The position numbers were made by a program, and so were the translations under genes. Under the pieces are notes generated by a model. It was given only the letters and a program-made list of their open reading frames with translations, was not told the DNA's origin and searched no databases. From Synergistaceae bacterium UBA6083 (GTDB lineage: Bacteria; Synergistota; Synergistia; Synergistales; 79-D21), in the NCBI GenBank assembly GCA_002436015.1, contig DIXJ01000014.1:1-57907 (forward strand): a stretch of 57,907 bases of DNA, given 5' to 3'. Shown piece after piece: positions 33,442 to 41,370 of the stretch (position 1 is the first letter of the stretch; every line of letters starts with the position of its first letter).

Positions 33442-34602
33442 TGCCCCGTAGCGGGGGGATCCGGTCGCCTGGAGGATCAGCCCGAAAATGGCTGGCCCCG
33501 CAACACCTGAAAACTTGCTGGAAAGGTCGTAAAACGCGAAGAACTCCGCGCTTCGGCCAGGGGGGACCATGGAGCCGAAAAGGCTGCGACTGAGGGCCTG
33601 GGTTCCGCCCTGGACCGTACCGATTCCAATGGCGAGGGCCCAGAACTGCCACGGGTGAACGAGGAAAAAGGCCCAGACGGACAGGCAGACGTATCCTCCA
33701 AGGCCAAGGAAAATCGCGGGTTTTGACCCGATCTTTTCGGCTAGGCGCCCGAAACCGAGAGCGCATGGAATGGCGACGAACTGTGTGGCCAGCAACGCAC
33801 CCAGGAGGTGCGCCCTCCCGATTCCCAGGGCCGAGGCGTAAAGGGCTCCCAGCTTGATGACGGTCCCGATGCCGTCATTGAAAAGCCAGAAGGCAACGAG
33901 GAAAAGGAATGCGTCACGATGAAGCCGGAGTGAACGGAGAGTCCGGAAGGGGCGCGTTAGGACGTTGATGCCTCCAGGCGGGCCTGCCGCCTCCCGCGGT
34001 GGTTCGGGTACGAATACCAGGACGGGCACGGTAAAAACGGCCCACCAGGCGGCCACGGTGAGAAAGCTGAGCCGCATCCCACTCTCCGGGGGCAGGAAGA
34101 CGATCATGGCCACGTTGATTGCCAGGAGGACTCCTCCTCCAAGATAGCCGATCGCGTAACCCGCACTCGATGCCCGGTCCAGCTCGGCGGGTGTGACGAG
34201 GTGGGGCAGGAGGGAGTCGTAGAACACGGAGGAGAGGGAGAAGCCGACTGTTCCCAGGACGAGGAGGACGAGCGCGGAACCCCATTGCCCTTCCCGCACC
34301 CAGGCCAAGCCGGCAGAGGCTGCGATGCCCATCAGGGTTGCTGCCGCAAGCCCCTTCTTTTTCCAGCCTCGCTCGTCGGCTACCGCCCCGGAAAAGGGAG
34401 CAGAAAGGACCGAGATCAGGAGGGCCGCGGCCGAAGCGTATCCCCAGTACGCCAAGGCTGATGTCATGGAAAGCCCCCGGGCCGCCACTTCCCGGTAGTA
34501 GACAGGTAGGACCGCTGCCATGACCGTCGTTGCGAAGGCCGAGTTCCCAGCGTCATAGAGGGCCCAGCTCCAAAGACTGCGTCTCTTCGCAGTCGAATCC
34601 AC
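33355..34602 (-). CDS. MFS transporter of the UMF1/Atg22-like group
   Basis: 415 residues, about 12 membrane segments. The N-terminal WSWALYDAGNSAFATTVMAA (first helix) is the hallmark of the UMF1/Atg22-like subgroup; GTVQGGTQALSRSLFGSMVP in the second half is equally typical (motif cited in part). These are proposed exporters of amino acids or nucleosides, but the substrate is unproven. The start is GTG with GGGGAAAAAGCC upstream. The C-terminus overlaps the TIGR02757 gene on the other strand by 87 bases. Confidence 0.85.
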   Translation of the reverse strand: MDSTAKRRSLWSWALYDAGNSAFATTVMAAVLPVYYREVAARGLSMTSALAYWGYASAAALLISVLSAPFSGAVADERGWKKKGLAAATLMGIAASAGLAWVREGQWGSALVLLVLGTVGFSLSSVFYDSLLPHLVTPAELDRASSAGYAIGYLGGGVLLAINVAMIVFLPPESGMRLSFLTVAAWWAVFTVPVLVFVPEPPREAAGPPGGINVLTRPFRTLRSLRLHRDAFLFLVAFWLFNDGIGTVIKLGALYASALGIGRAHLLGALLATQFVAIPCALGFGRLAEKIGSKPAIFLGLGGYVCLSVWAFFLVHPWQFWALAIGIGTVQGGTQALSRSLFGSMVPPGRSAEFFAFYDLSSKFSGVAGPAIFGLILQATGSPRYGALALSLFFIAGMAVLRHVDVERGRSALYE

Positions 34603-34695
34603 GGCTTTTTCCCCTTTCCCGGAGTGTTCTCTCGCAGGAGGCGGTTCTCATTATCAGTCAAGGCCAGGTTGATTCAAAGGGGTGAGAAATTTGGC

Positions 34696-34740
34696 TTGAC
34701 AAATAAAAGGAATTAAAGTATCTATATACCGAAAATAGAT
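34696..34740 (+). promoter_or_regulatory. promoter with 21-base palindromic operator
   Basis: TTGACA (34696-34701), 17 bases, TATCTA (34719-34724). A 21-base palindrome at 34720-34740 (ATCTAT...ATAGAT, eight of ten arm positions pair) covers the -10 and the start point, a typical repressor site. The surrounding 160 bases are AT-rich and otherwise empty. Confidence 0.6.
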
Positions 34741-34763
34741 CGGCAAAAACAGGGGGGTTCCAT

Positions 34764-35534
34764 GTGAATAAATTCATTCGGCCCATCATCCGGATCGACA
34801 AGGAAAAATGCGACGGTTGCGGTCTGTGCGCCACGGCTTGTCACGAGGGCGCGATCGCCATCGTGGACGGCAAGGCCCGGCTTATCAGCGAAAGCCATTG
34901 CGATGGCCTGGGAGACTGCCTGGGCGAATGTCCCAGGGGGGCGATCACGATAGAACGAAGGGAAGCCGACGCCTACGACGAGGAAGCCGTACGGAAGGCC
35001 CAGGAAAAGAAGCTCCCGGAAAAATCCTTGCCTTGCGGCTGCCCGGGAACGATTGCCCGGAGTTTGAAGGAAGTGCCCTTGCCTGACCTTTGCGAAGAAG
35101 CGGAGGGAAAGGCCCGCGAGAAAAAGGGAACGCCTGCTGTTTCAATGCTCGCTAACTGGCCTGTACAGCTTGCCCTTGTTCCGGTCAGTGCTCCTTACCT
35201 CAAAGGGGCTAGCCTTGTCCTGGCTGCCGATTGCACTGTAGTAGCCTGCCCCGATTTCCACGACCGGTTCCTTGAAGGAAAGATCCTTCTCATGGGATGT
35301 CCCAAGCTTGACGACGCGGCCTCCTACGAGGAGAAATTGGTGGAGATCCTTTTGGCGAACGGCATCGAAGCGGTGGAGACCGTTTTCATGGAAGTTCCCT
35401 GCTGCGGCGGGTTGGTCAGGCTCGTGCAGTCTGCCATCGAAAGGGCCCGGGTATCGGTTTCGCTCACCCTGACAAAGGTGGGAATTCACGGGGCGATTCT
35501 CGGGAAGGAGACGATCCGTTACCGGTTTGCCTGA
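34764..35534 (+). CDS. 4Fe-4S ferredoxin with conserved C-terminal cysteine domain
   Basis: 256 residues. An N-terminal dicluster ferredoxin (about 8-72) carries CDGCGLCATACHEG and CDGLGDCLGECPRG. A linker with CGCPG follows, then a second domain (about 125-256) with LANWPVQL, DCTVVACPDFH, MGCPKLDD and VPCCGGLVRLVQ. The same architecture is seen in anaerobe ferredoxins that accompany hydroxylamine reductase; no hcp gene is present here. GTG 34764 follows AGGGGGGTT. A promoter with palindromic operator lies upstream and a cupin gene downstream. Confidence 0.82.
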   Translation: MNKFIRPIIRIDKEKCDGCGLCATACHEGAIAIVDGKARLISESHCDGLGDCLGECPRGAITIERREADAYDEEAVRKAQEKKLPEKSLPCGCPGTIARSLKEVPLPDLCEEAEGKAREKKGTPAVSMLANWPVQLALVPVSAPYLKGASLVLAADCTVVACPDFHDRFLEGKILLMGCPKLDDAASYEEKLVEILLANGIEAVETVFMEVPCCGGLVRLVQSAIERARVSVSLTLTKVGIHGAILGKETIRYRFA

Positions 35535-35622
35535 GGTCACAAGGAGAATAAGTAACGTGATAGAATTATGATCCGGGTTTTGAGAACGAGTTTAAAGCGA
35601 TCCTGGGATAGGGGGAATGTTC

Positions 35623-35991
35623 ATGGGTTGCGGATGCGAATGCGGACATTGCGGAGGCGAAACCACTTCCGGGAACGGCCTTGCCGGGAAGACGTTTTCC
35701 CCGGTTGAGATCCTTGACTTCCAGGAAGGGGGGATTGTCAGCCGATCGCTCCTGGATGGTGAGGGAGGAAGCGCAACCCTCTTCACTTTTGATGCCGGAC
35801 AGTCCCTGAGCGAGCACAAGGCACCCTACACTGCCCTAGTCTATGGACTTGAGGGGGAAGCGGAGTTTACGGTGGGGGGGGCCGCGCAACAGATCCGGGC
35901 GGGCCGGATGTTCGTCATGCCGGCGAACATTCCCCATTCCATGAAAGCGGAAACCCGCTTCCGGATGATGCTCGTCATGATCAGGGAATAG
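35623..35991 (+). CDS. cupin domain protein with cysteine-rich N-terminus
   Basis: 122 residues. The first 12 hold CGCECGHCG, a possible metal-binding tag; the rest is a single cupin barrel (EHKAPYTALVYGLEGEAE, then GRMFVMPANIPHSMKAE, cited in part) with metal-ligand histidines. ATG 35623 is favoured over ATG 35617 because of spacing from GGGGGAA. It follows the ferredoxin gene by 88 bases and may share its control. Small cupins of this type act as sensors or binders; activity unknown. Confidence 0.8.
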   Translation: MGCGCECGHCGGETTSGNGLAGKTFSPVEILDFQEGGIVSRSLLDGEGGSATLFTFDAGQSLSEHKAPYTALVYGLEGEAEFTVGGAAQQIRAGRMFVMPANIPHSMKAETRFRMMLVMIRE

Positions 35992-36006
35992 GCGGGAAAA
36001 GCAGGC

Positions 36007-36068
36007 AAGGCAGATGAGAATCGGGGGGAGTCCGCAAAACGGTTTCCCCCCGATTCTCATCTGCCTTT
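36007..36068. terminator. bidirectional terminator, 22-bp stem
   Basis: AAGGCAGATGAGAATCGGGGGG pairs perfectly (arm given in part) with its complement at 36046-36068. It separates the cupin gene from the convergent DMT carrier, whose last codons lie in the stem. Confidence 0.9.
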
Positions 36069-36926
36069 CGTGTTGGTGAGGAGGACCCCGGCGAGGGTAA
36101 TGGCTCCGCCCAAAAGGGAGAGGACCGTGGGGATTTCCCCGATCCAAAACCAGGCGATGGCGATGGCGAGGACGGGGGCGATGTAAAGCGTCGTGGCCAG
36201 GCGGGATGCCGGCATGCGCGAGAGCGCGTAGGTCCAGGTGCTGTAGGCGATGGCTCCCGGGAACAACCCAAGGTAGACGACGGAAAGGGTCGCCTCCATT
36301 GGGGCCCTGGCCATGGCTACGGGAAGCCCTGGCAGGAATACGAGCATGAAAAGGGTACCCGCAGCCATGGCGTAGGTAGTGAAGGCGATTGGGTCGTAAC
36401 GCTTCAGGAGGGGTTTCTGGAAGACGTTGTACAGGCTGCTGCCCAGGGAGGCAAGGAGGATCAGGAAACTGCCCGGGTCAAAGGCGATTTCACCCTTCTC
36501 CCCGAAGGAGATGAGCGCGACACCCGTGATGCTGACCACGATCCCTGTCCATCCAGCAAGGCGAAGCCGCTCTCCCAGGAGCAAAACGGCCAAAAGAGCG
36601 GTTATGACAGGCGTGAAGGAGACGATCAGGCTTGCCGCCCCAGCGGATACGGTTTGTTCCCCGTAGTTCAGGAAGACATGGTAGACCGTGAATCCCAGGA
36701 AGCCGACAAGGAGGATGCAAGGGATATCCCCCCGTTCGGGGAGCCCGAATCCCTTGAGCCTGGCAAAAAAGGCCATGGAAGCCGATCCCACCAGGAAGCG
36801 AAGGAGGGCCAGCTGCCCGGGGGTGTAGGCGGAAAGGCCAGCCTTTATCCCTGCGAAGGCCGAAGCCCACAAGAGGAGAGTGATGGCGACCGCAAAAAAA
36901 GTTTTCCAGTTTCGGGCGAAAGACAA
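36057..36926 (-). CDS. EamA/DMT-superfamily permease
   Basis: 289 residues, ten hydrophobic segments in two EamA repeats (about 10-135 and 150-285). Typical parts are LLLWASAFAGIKAGL, LLRFLVGSASM and AGWTGIVVSITGVALIS in the first repeat. Such proteins usually export amino acids or other metabolites. The start is TTG with AGGGGGAT upstream. It is transcribed alone toward the shared terminator; the substrate is not predictable. Confidence 0.82.
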   Translation of the reverse strand: MSFARNWKTFFAVAITLLLWASAFAGIKAGLSAYTPGQLALLRFLVGSASMAFFARLKGFGLPERGDIPCILLVGFLGFTVYHVFLNYGEQTVSAGAASLIVSFTPVITALLAVLLLGERLRLAGWTGIVVSITGVALISFGEKGEIAFDPGSFLILLASLGSSLYNVFQKPLLKRYDPIAFTTYAMAAGTLFMLVFLPGLPVAMARAPMEATLSVVYLGLFPGAIAYSTWTYALSRMPASRLATTLYIAPVLAIAIAWFWIGEIPTVLSLLGGAITLAGVLLTNTKGR

Positions 36927-37011
36927 TTCAAATCCCCCTTCAGGGCACTGTTCCCCATTCTAGCTCATCGTGCGGGGCCTCTATTCACGCTTGGAATTAA
37001 CCGGATTTCTC

Positions 37012-37040
37012 TTGAAATTTTGTGGGGCCTCTTCTAAACT
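37012..37040 (+). promoter_or_regulatory. promoter of the YfcC/aminoacylase operon
   Basis: TTGAAA, exactly 17 bases, TAAACT, 57 bases before the first gene. AT-rich surroundings support it. Confidence 0.6.
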
Positions 37041-37096
37041 TGACTAGATGTTTGGATAACTGTCAGTTTAGCCCTTCAAAGGGAGGAGAGTGGCTT

Positions 37097-37282
37097 ATGG
37101 CAAGAATCAGGAAGACGTGCGAAGGCCATGAAAATCACCTCTGTGCCCTCGCGGAAAGCGGATTCATCGGCCGGGACCTGGAAGGATTCAAGGAACTGGT
37201 CGGGGAACCGCATTTCGTTTGCAGGAAGTGCGGCCGGGTGGCGAAATCGGCCGAATCGCTCTGCGAACCGGAAAAGATCTGA
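37097..37282 (+). CDS. 61-residue cysteine/histidine protein, function unknown
   Basis: Starts at ATG 37097 with GGGAGGAG eight bases upstream. Cysteines and histidines are arranged as C-x2-H-x2-H-x-C near the N-terminus, FVCRKCG near residue 42 and one further Cys near the end, so a small zinc site is likely. It precedes a YfcC-type carrier by 27 bases under the same promoter. No known family is recognised; a regulator or metal-site protein for the transport operon is conceivable. Confidence 0.7.
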   Translation: MARIRKTCEGHENHLCALAESGFIGRDLEGFKELVGEPHFVCRKCGRVAKSAESLCEPEKI

Positions 37283-37309
37283 TTCCACAAAAGGGGGAGG
37301 AGCAACCAT

Positions 37310-38701
37310 ATGAGCAGCAATCGTCTCAGCAAGGTCCCGCACACTTTTGTCCTGCTTTTCTCGCTGATCGTCCTGGCCGTCATCGGGACCCATCTTCTGC
37401 CAGCCGGTGAGTTTGACCGCGTCAAGGATGTAAAGACCAACAAGACCATCGTCGTGGCGGGGACCTATCACCAGGTCGAAGCGAACCCGCTCAGTTTTTT
37501 TGATACCTTCATTGCCGTTCAGAAAGGAAGCATTGATGCGGCAGAAGTCGTCTTCTTTGTCTTTTTCGTCTATGCCTCTTTTTATATCGTGCTCCAGACG
37601 GGAGCACTCCATTCCTTCATAGGGTGGCTCCTGAGGGTATTGAAGGGCAAGGAAGTGATTCTCATACCCACCTTCATGTACCTTTTCGCCCTTGGGGGTT
37701 CCATTTTCGGCATGTTCGAGGAAACCTTCGGTTTCATCCCGCTTTTCGTAGGTTTGGCCATCGCCATGGGCTACGATGCCATCGTCGGGATGAGCATGGT
37801 TTCACTGGGAGTCGCCATGGGTTTTGCTGCGGCCTTCATGAATCCGTTCACGGTCGGCCTGGCCCAGAAGTTTGCCGAACTCCCGCTCTTTTCCGGCATG
37901 GCCCTCCGCATGGTCAGCTGGTTCGTCTTTGTGTCGATGGCTGTCTGGTGGACGCTCCGCTATGCCAAGAAGATCAAGGCGGATCCCACCAAGAGCGTCA
38001 TGTACGGCGTGGACATGGGCAAGCTCGCCCTTGACCACAATGAACTGGTGACGAAGCAATTCCATGCCCGCGACAAGTTGATCCTGTGGTGGGTTGTCGG
38101 CACCGTTGCTCTTCTTATCTGGGGCGTCATCAAGAAAGGCTGGTATTTTGACGAACTGGCCGGCCTGTTCCTGATCATGGGCGTCGTGGCCGGCTTCCTG
38201 GCAGGGTGGACACCCAGCAAGATCGCGATGACCTTCGTGGAAGGCTGCAAGGACATCGTGTTCGGCGCCCTGGTCATCGGCCTGGGACGTGCCATCCTTG
38301 TTGTCATGCGCGATGGGAAGATCATCGATACGGTGGTCTACGGGATGTCCCTGCCCCTTTCGGCCTTCCCGCGCTGGGTTGCGGCAGAGGGCATGCTGTT
38401 CGTCCAGACGCTGATCAACTTCTTCATCCCGTCGGGTTCCGGGCAGGCCTCCACGACGATGCCGATCATGGCCCCCCTGTCGGACCTCCTGGGGATTTCC
38501 AGGCAGACCGCGGTCCTGGCCTTCCAGTACGGCGACGGTTTCTCCAACATCCTGTGGCCGACGACGCTGCTTCCCGTCATCTGCGGGATCGCGAAGGTTC
38601 CGATCGAGCGATGGTGGCGCTACTTCGTCCCCTTCTTCGGCTTGATTTTCATCGTACAGATGATCTTCATCGCCGTCTCGGTAATGATCGGCTGGCAGTA
38701 G
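37310..38701 (+). CDS. YfcC/ArcD-family carrier (C4-dicarboxylate anaerobic carrier-like)
   Basis: 463 residues, about 12 to 13 membrane segments. The N-terminal pattern KVPHTFVLLFSLIVLA followed by THLLPAGEFDR is the signature of the YfcC group (PF03606); GMFEETFGFIPLF and INFFIPSGSGQASTTMPIM (both cited in part) are also typical. Members are proposed to carry peptides, basic amino acids or N-acyl amino acids. Its operon partners are a D-aminoacylase and two M20 hydrolases, which suggests import of blocked or short peptide substrates. A hairpin follows before the next gene. Confidence 0.87.
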   Translation: MSSNRLSKVPHTFVLLFSLIVLAVIGTHLLPAGEFDRVKDVKTNKTIVVAGTYHQVEANPLSFFDTFIAVQKGSIDAAEVVFFVFFVYASFYIVLQTGALHSFIGWLLRVLKGKEVILIPTFMYLFALGGSIFGMFEETFGFIPLFVGLAIAMGYDAIVGMSMVSLGVAMGFAAAFMNPFTVGLAQKFAELPLFSGMALRMVSWFVFVSMAVWWTLRYAKKIKADPTKSVMYGVDMGKLALDHNELVTKQFHARDKLILWWVVGTVALLIWGVIKKGWYFDELAGLFLIMGVVAGFLAGWTPSKIAMTFVEGCKDIVFGALVIGLGRAILVVMRDGKIIDTVVYGMSLPLSAFPRWVAAEGMLFVQTLINFFIPSGSGQASTTMPIMAPLSDLLGISRQTAVLAFQYGDGFSNILWPTTLLPVICGIAKVPIERWWRYFVPFFGLIFIVQMIFIAVSVMIGWQ

Positions 38702-38736
38702 GGGCCCCGTGCCCAACATTACCTGAATAGGGGTTG

Positions 38737-38772
38737 GACGACAGGGGGGAGCGATTCCCCCTGCCGTCTTTT
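38737..38772 (+). terminator. partial terminator/attenuator within the aminoacylase operon
   Basis: GACG-ACAGGGGG paired with CCCCCTGC-CGTC, then four T, 20 bases before the aminoacylase start. The short T-run suggests incomplete termination, lowering enzyme relative to carrier mRNA. Confidence 0.65.
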
Positions 38773-38791
38773 CCGGAGGGAGGAATGAAGC

Positions 38792-40123
38792 GTGGAACTT
38801 GACCTGATGATTCGCGACGGAGTATTGGTCGACCCGGTAAAGGGTACTGAAGAGAGGTTGAACCTGGGGATTTCGGGGGATAAGGTCGCTTTCATCGGCA
38901 AGGACGAACCGGCCGCGAAAAAAGTGCTGGAGGCTTTTGACCTGCTAATTTCCCCCGGATTCGTCGACACCCACATGCACGACGAGGAGCTGGACGACCC
39001 GGGAACGATACAGAGAGCCCTTCTCCGGCAGGGAGTGACCACCGCGCTGGCGGGAAACTGCGGTTCCGGACCGAGCCTGGAAAGGGTGAAGGAAAAGAGG
39101 AATGCGCCGTGGCTCAACCTGGGCTACCTTTCCGGCCATAGGGCCCTGCGGGAGGCAGTGGGCATTGCCGATGTCTACCAACCGGCCACGGAAGACGAGA
39201 TCGCCCGGATGGAAAAATTGCTGGAGAATGAACTGGGACTCGGGGCCTTTGGGCTTTCCTTCGGCCTGGAATACGCCCCGAACACGAGTCCACGGGAGAT
39301 CGAGGCCCTTTGCCGGGTGCTCGGGAAGCATCCCAAACGCTTCGTGTCAGTCCATATCCGGCATGACGGGCCTGATTGCCTGGAGTCGGTAACCGAAGTC
39401 ATCGAAATTGCCGAGCGTTTCAGGATCCGGGTACAAGTCTCGCATCTGGGAAGCATGACGGCTTTCGGCTTCACTGCCCGCTCAATCGAACTCATCGAGG
39501 AGGCCCGCAGCCGGGGAGCGGACGTGACCTTCGACTGTTATCCCTACGCGGCTTTCTGCACCTTTATCGGGTCCACCGTGTTTGATCCCGGTTTCGAGGA
39601 GCGCTGGGGGAAAGGGCTTGAGAGCCTGGAAGCAGCTAGCGGAAAGCACCGGGGGAAGCGGCTGACCCCCGAAATTTACGACGACATGCGGAAAAACGAC
39701 CCGCAGGCTCTCATCATCGCCCACGTCATGAACGAGTGGGAGATCAGGTCCTGCCTGAAGCATCCGCTCTGTGCCGTTGCTTCCGACGGGGTTCTCCATA
39801 ACGGGGAAGGTCACCCGAGGGCTGCCGGGGCTTTTCCGAGGGCGCTGCGCTGGCTCAGGGAAGAAGGGCTTTCCTGGGCTGAAACCGTCCGCCACGCAAC
39901 GACTCTTCCGGCAGACATGGCCTGGCTGCCTGTGGGACGGCTCGAAGTGGGGGCTCCTGCCGACCTCGTTGTTTTTTCCCCTGACGACATCAGGGACCGG
40001 GCGACTTTCGAGGATCAGCTGGTCCCGCCCGAAGGGATTGCAGCCGTCGTGGTCAATGGGCATGTCGTGGTGGAAAACGGTGTCATCGCACCCGCTCCCG
40101 CGGGGAGGCTGCTGCTGCTGTGA
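38792..40123 (+). CDS. D-aminoacylase / N-acyl-D-amino-acid deacylase family amidohydrolase
   Basis: 443 residues. Metal-dependent amidohydrolase splitting N-acyl D-amino acids. Metal and active-site positions visible: FVDTHMHDEE (about 57-66), the Cys of AGNCGSG, HIRHDG, VSHLGSM and ASDGVLHNG, the order found in D-aminoacylases. GTG start with GGAGGGAGG nine bases upstream. The neighbouring M20 hydrolases and YfcC carrier support a catabolic role for modified amino acids. Confidence 0.85.
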   Translation: MELDLMIRDGVLVDPVKGTEERLNLGISGDKVAFIGKDEPAAKKVLEAFDLLISPGFVDTHMHDEELDDPGTIQRALLRQGVTTALAGNCGSGPSLERVKEKRNAPWLNLGYLSGHRALREAVGIADVYQPATEDEIARMEKLLENELGLGAFGLSFGLEYAPNTSPREIEALCRVLGKHPKRFVSVHIRHDGPDCLESVTEVIEIAERFRIRVQVSHLGSMTAFGFTARSIELIEEARSRGADVTFDCYPYAAFCTFIGSTVFDPGFEERWGKGLESLEAASGKHRGKRLTPEIYDDMRKNDPQALIIAHVMNEWEIRSCLKHPLCAVASDGVLHNGEGHPRAAGAFPRALRWLREEGLSWAETVRHATTLPADMAWLPVGRLEVGAPADLVVFSPDDIRDRATFEDQLVPPEGIAAVVVNGHVVVENGVIAPAPAGRLLLL

Positions 40124-40161
40124 AGACGGGGAGAGGAAACGGTTAGAGGGAGGCGTTTGCG

Positions 40162-41352
40162 GTGCAAAATTACGAAAAGCTATTGGAAAGGGTTAATAAG
40201 GACATCGACCGGCATGCGGCGGAAGCTATCGCCCTGAGCGACGACCTGGCGAAAAATCCGGAAATTTCCGAACAGGAATTCGAAACCAGCCGAAAGCATG
40301 CAGAATTCCTGAGGCATGCGGGTTTCGCGGTGGAGGTCCCTTTCTATGGCATCCCGACGGCCTACTGCGGCCGGATCAACAAGGGAGCAAACGGCCGGGT
40401 GGTCCTGATGGCCGAATACGATGCCCTACCGGAGATCGGCCATGCCTGCGGGCACAATGTCCACGGGGCGATGAGCCTCCTGGCGGGAGCCGGCCTGTCC
40501 GGGGTGATGGGTGAACTTGGGGGGGATCTCTGGGTCGCTGGGACCCCGGCGGAGGAGACAAACGGAGCAAAGATCACCATGGCGAAGGGCGGGCTTTTCG
40601 ATGAAGTCGACCTGGCCCTCATGATCCATTCCGGCGGGAAGGACACCTATGTCCGCTACCGGGCCCTGGCGATGGACGCGCTGGAGTTCCGCTTCAAGGG
40701 CAGGGCGGCTCACGCTGCTGGAGCACCCTGGGAGGGGCGCAACGCCCTGAATGGGGCCACCCTGTTTTTCCATGCCATCGACATGCTCCGGCAGCATGTC
40801 CGACCGGAGGTCCGGATGCACGGGATCATTTCCCAGGGAGGAGCCGCTCCGAATATCGTCCCGGAGTCTGCAGTGGCGCGCTTCTATTTCCGTGCTCCCT
40901 GGCGCAGCCTCCTGGATCGGCTTGTCGGGAAGGCCCAAAACGCGGCAAAAGGAGTTGCCATGGCCACGGAAACCGAGGTCGATTGGATGAATTTCGAACT
41001 CTCCTTCGATGATGTCCAGCCGAACGAGGCTGCGGAATCCATGATGGAGGACGTATTCAGGGAACTCGCGGTGCCTTTCGGGCCCTGCCCTGGGGCCCAG
41101 GGCTCCTCGGACGTGGGGAACGTCAGCAAGCGCTGTCCTGCCCTCCAGCCGACTCTTTCCATCACTGAACATCCCTACGCCTGGCATACTCGGGATTTCG
41201 CGGCGGTTACGACCCAGCCCGAGGCACACGAGGCCCTGGTCCGGGGAGCGCGTCTCCTGGCGGCAGCCTCCTTGCGCACATTCATTTCGCCCTCTCTCAG
41301 GGAAAAGATGTGGGAAGATTTCAGGACGGAAAAAAACAGGATCGTGTTTTAG
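40162..41352 (+). CDS. M20-family amidohydrolase/peptidase (AbgB/M20D-like)
   Basis: 396 residues, two-domain M20 fold. Metal ligands and catalytic acid are visible in MAEYDALPEIGHACGHNVHG and PAEETNGAK; the dimerisation domain starts near ALEFRFKGRAAHAAGAPWEGRNAL (segments cited in part). The closest known type deacylates N-acyl or aminobenzoyl-glutamate-like substrates. GTG start with GAGGGAGG eight bases upstream. It lies between the D-aminoacylase and a second M20 gene. Confidence 0.87.
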   Translation: MQNYEKLLERVNKDIDRHAAEAIALSDDLAKNPEISEQEFETSRKHAEFLRHAGFAVEVPFYGIPTAYCGRINKGANGRVVLMAEYDALPEIGHACGHNVHGAMSLLAGAGLSGVMGELGGDLWVAGTPAEETNGAKITMAKGGLFDEVDLALMIHSGGKDTYVRYRALAMDALEFRFKGRAAHAAGAPWEGRNALNGATLFFHAIDMLRQHVRPEVRMHGIISQGGAAPNIVPESAVARFYFRAPWRSLLDRLVGKAQNAAKGVAMATETEVDWMNFELSFDDVQPNEAAESMMEDVFRELAVPFGPCPGAQGSSDVGNVSKRCPALQPTLSITEHPYAWHTRDFAAVTTQPEAHEALVRGARLLAAASLRTFISPSLREKMWEDFRTEKNRIVF

Positions 41353-41370
41353 CGAAAAGGAGGGGGAAAA

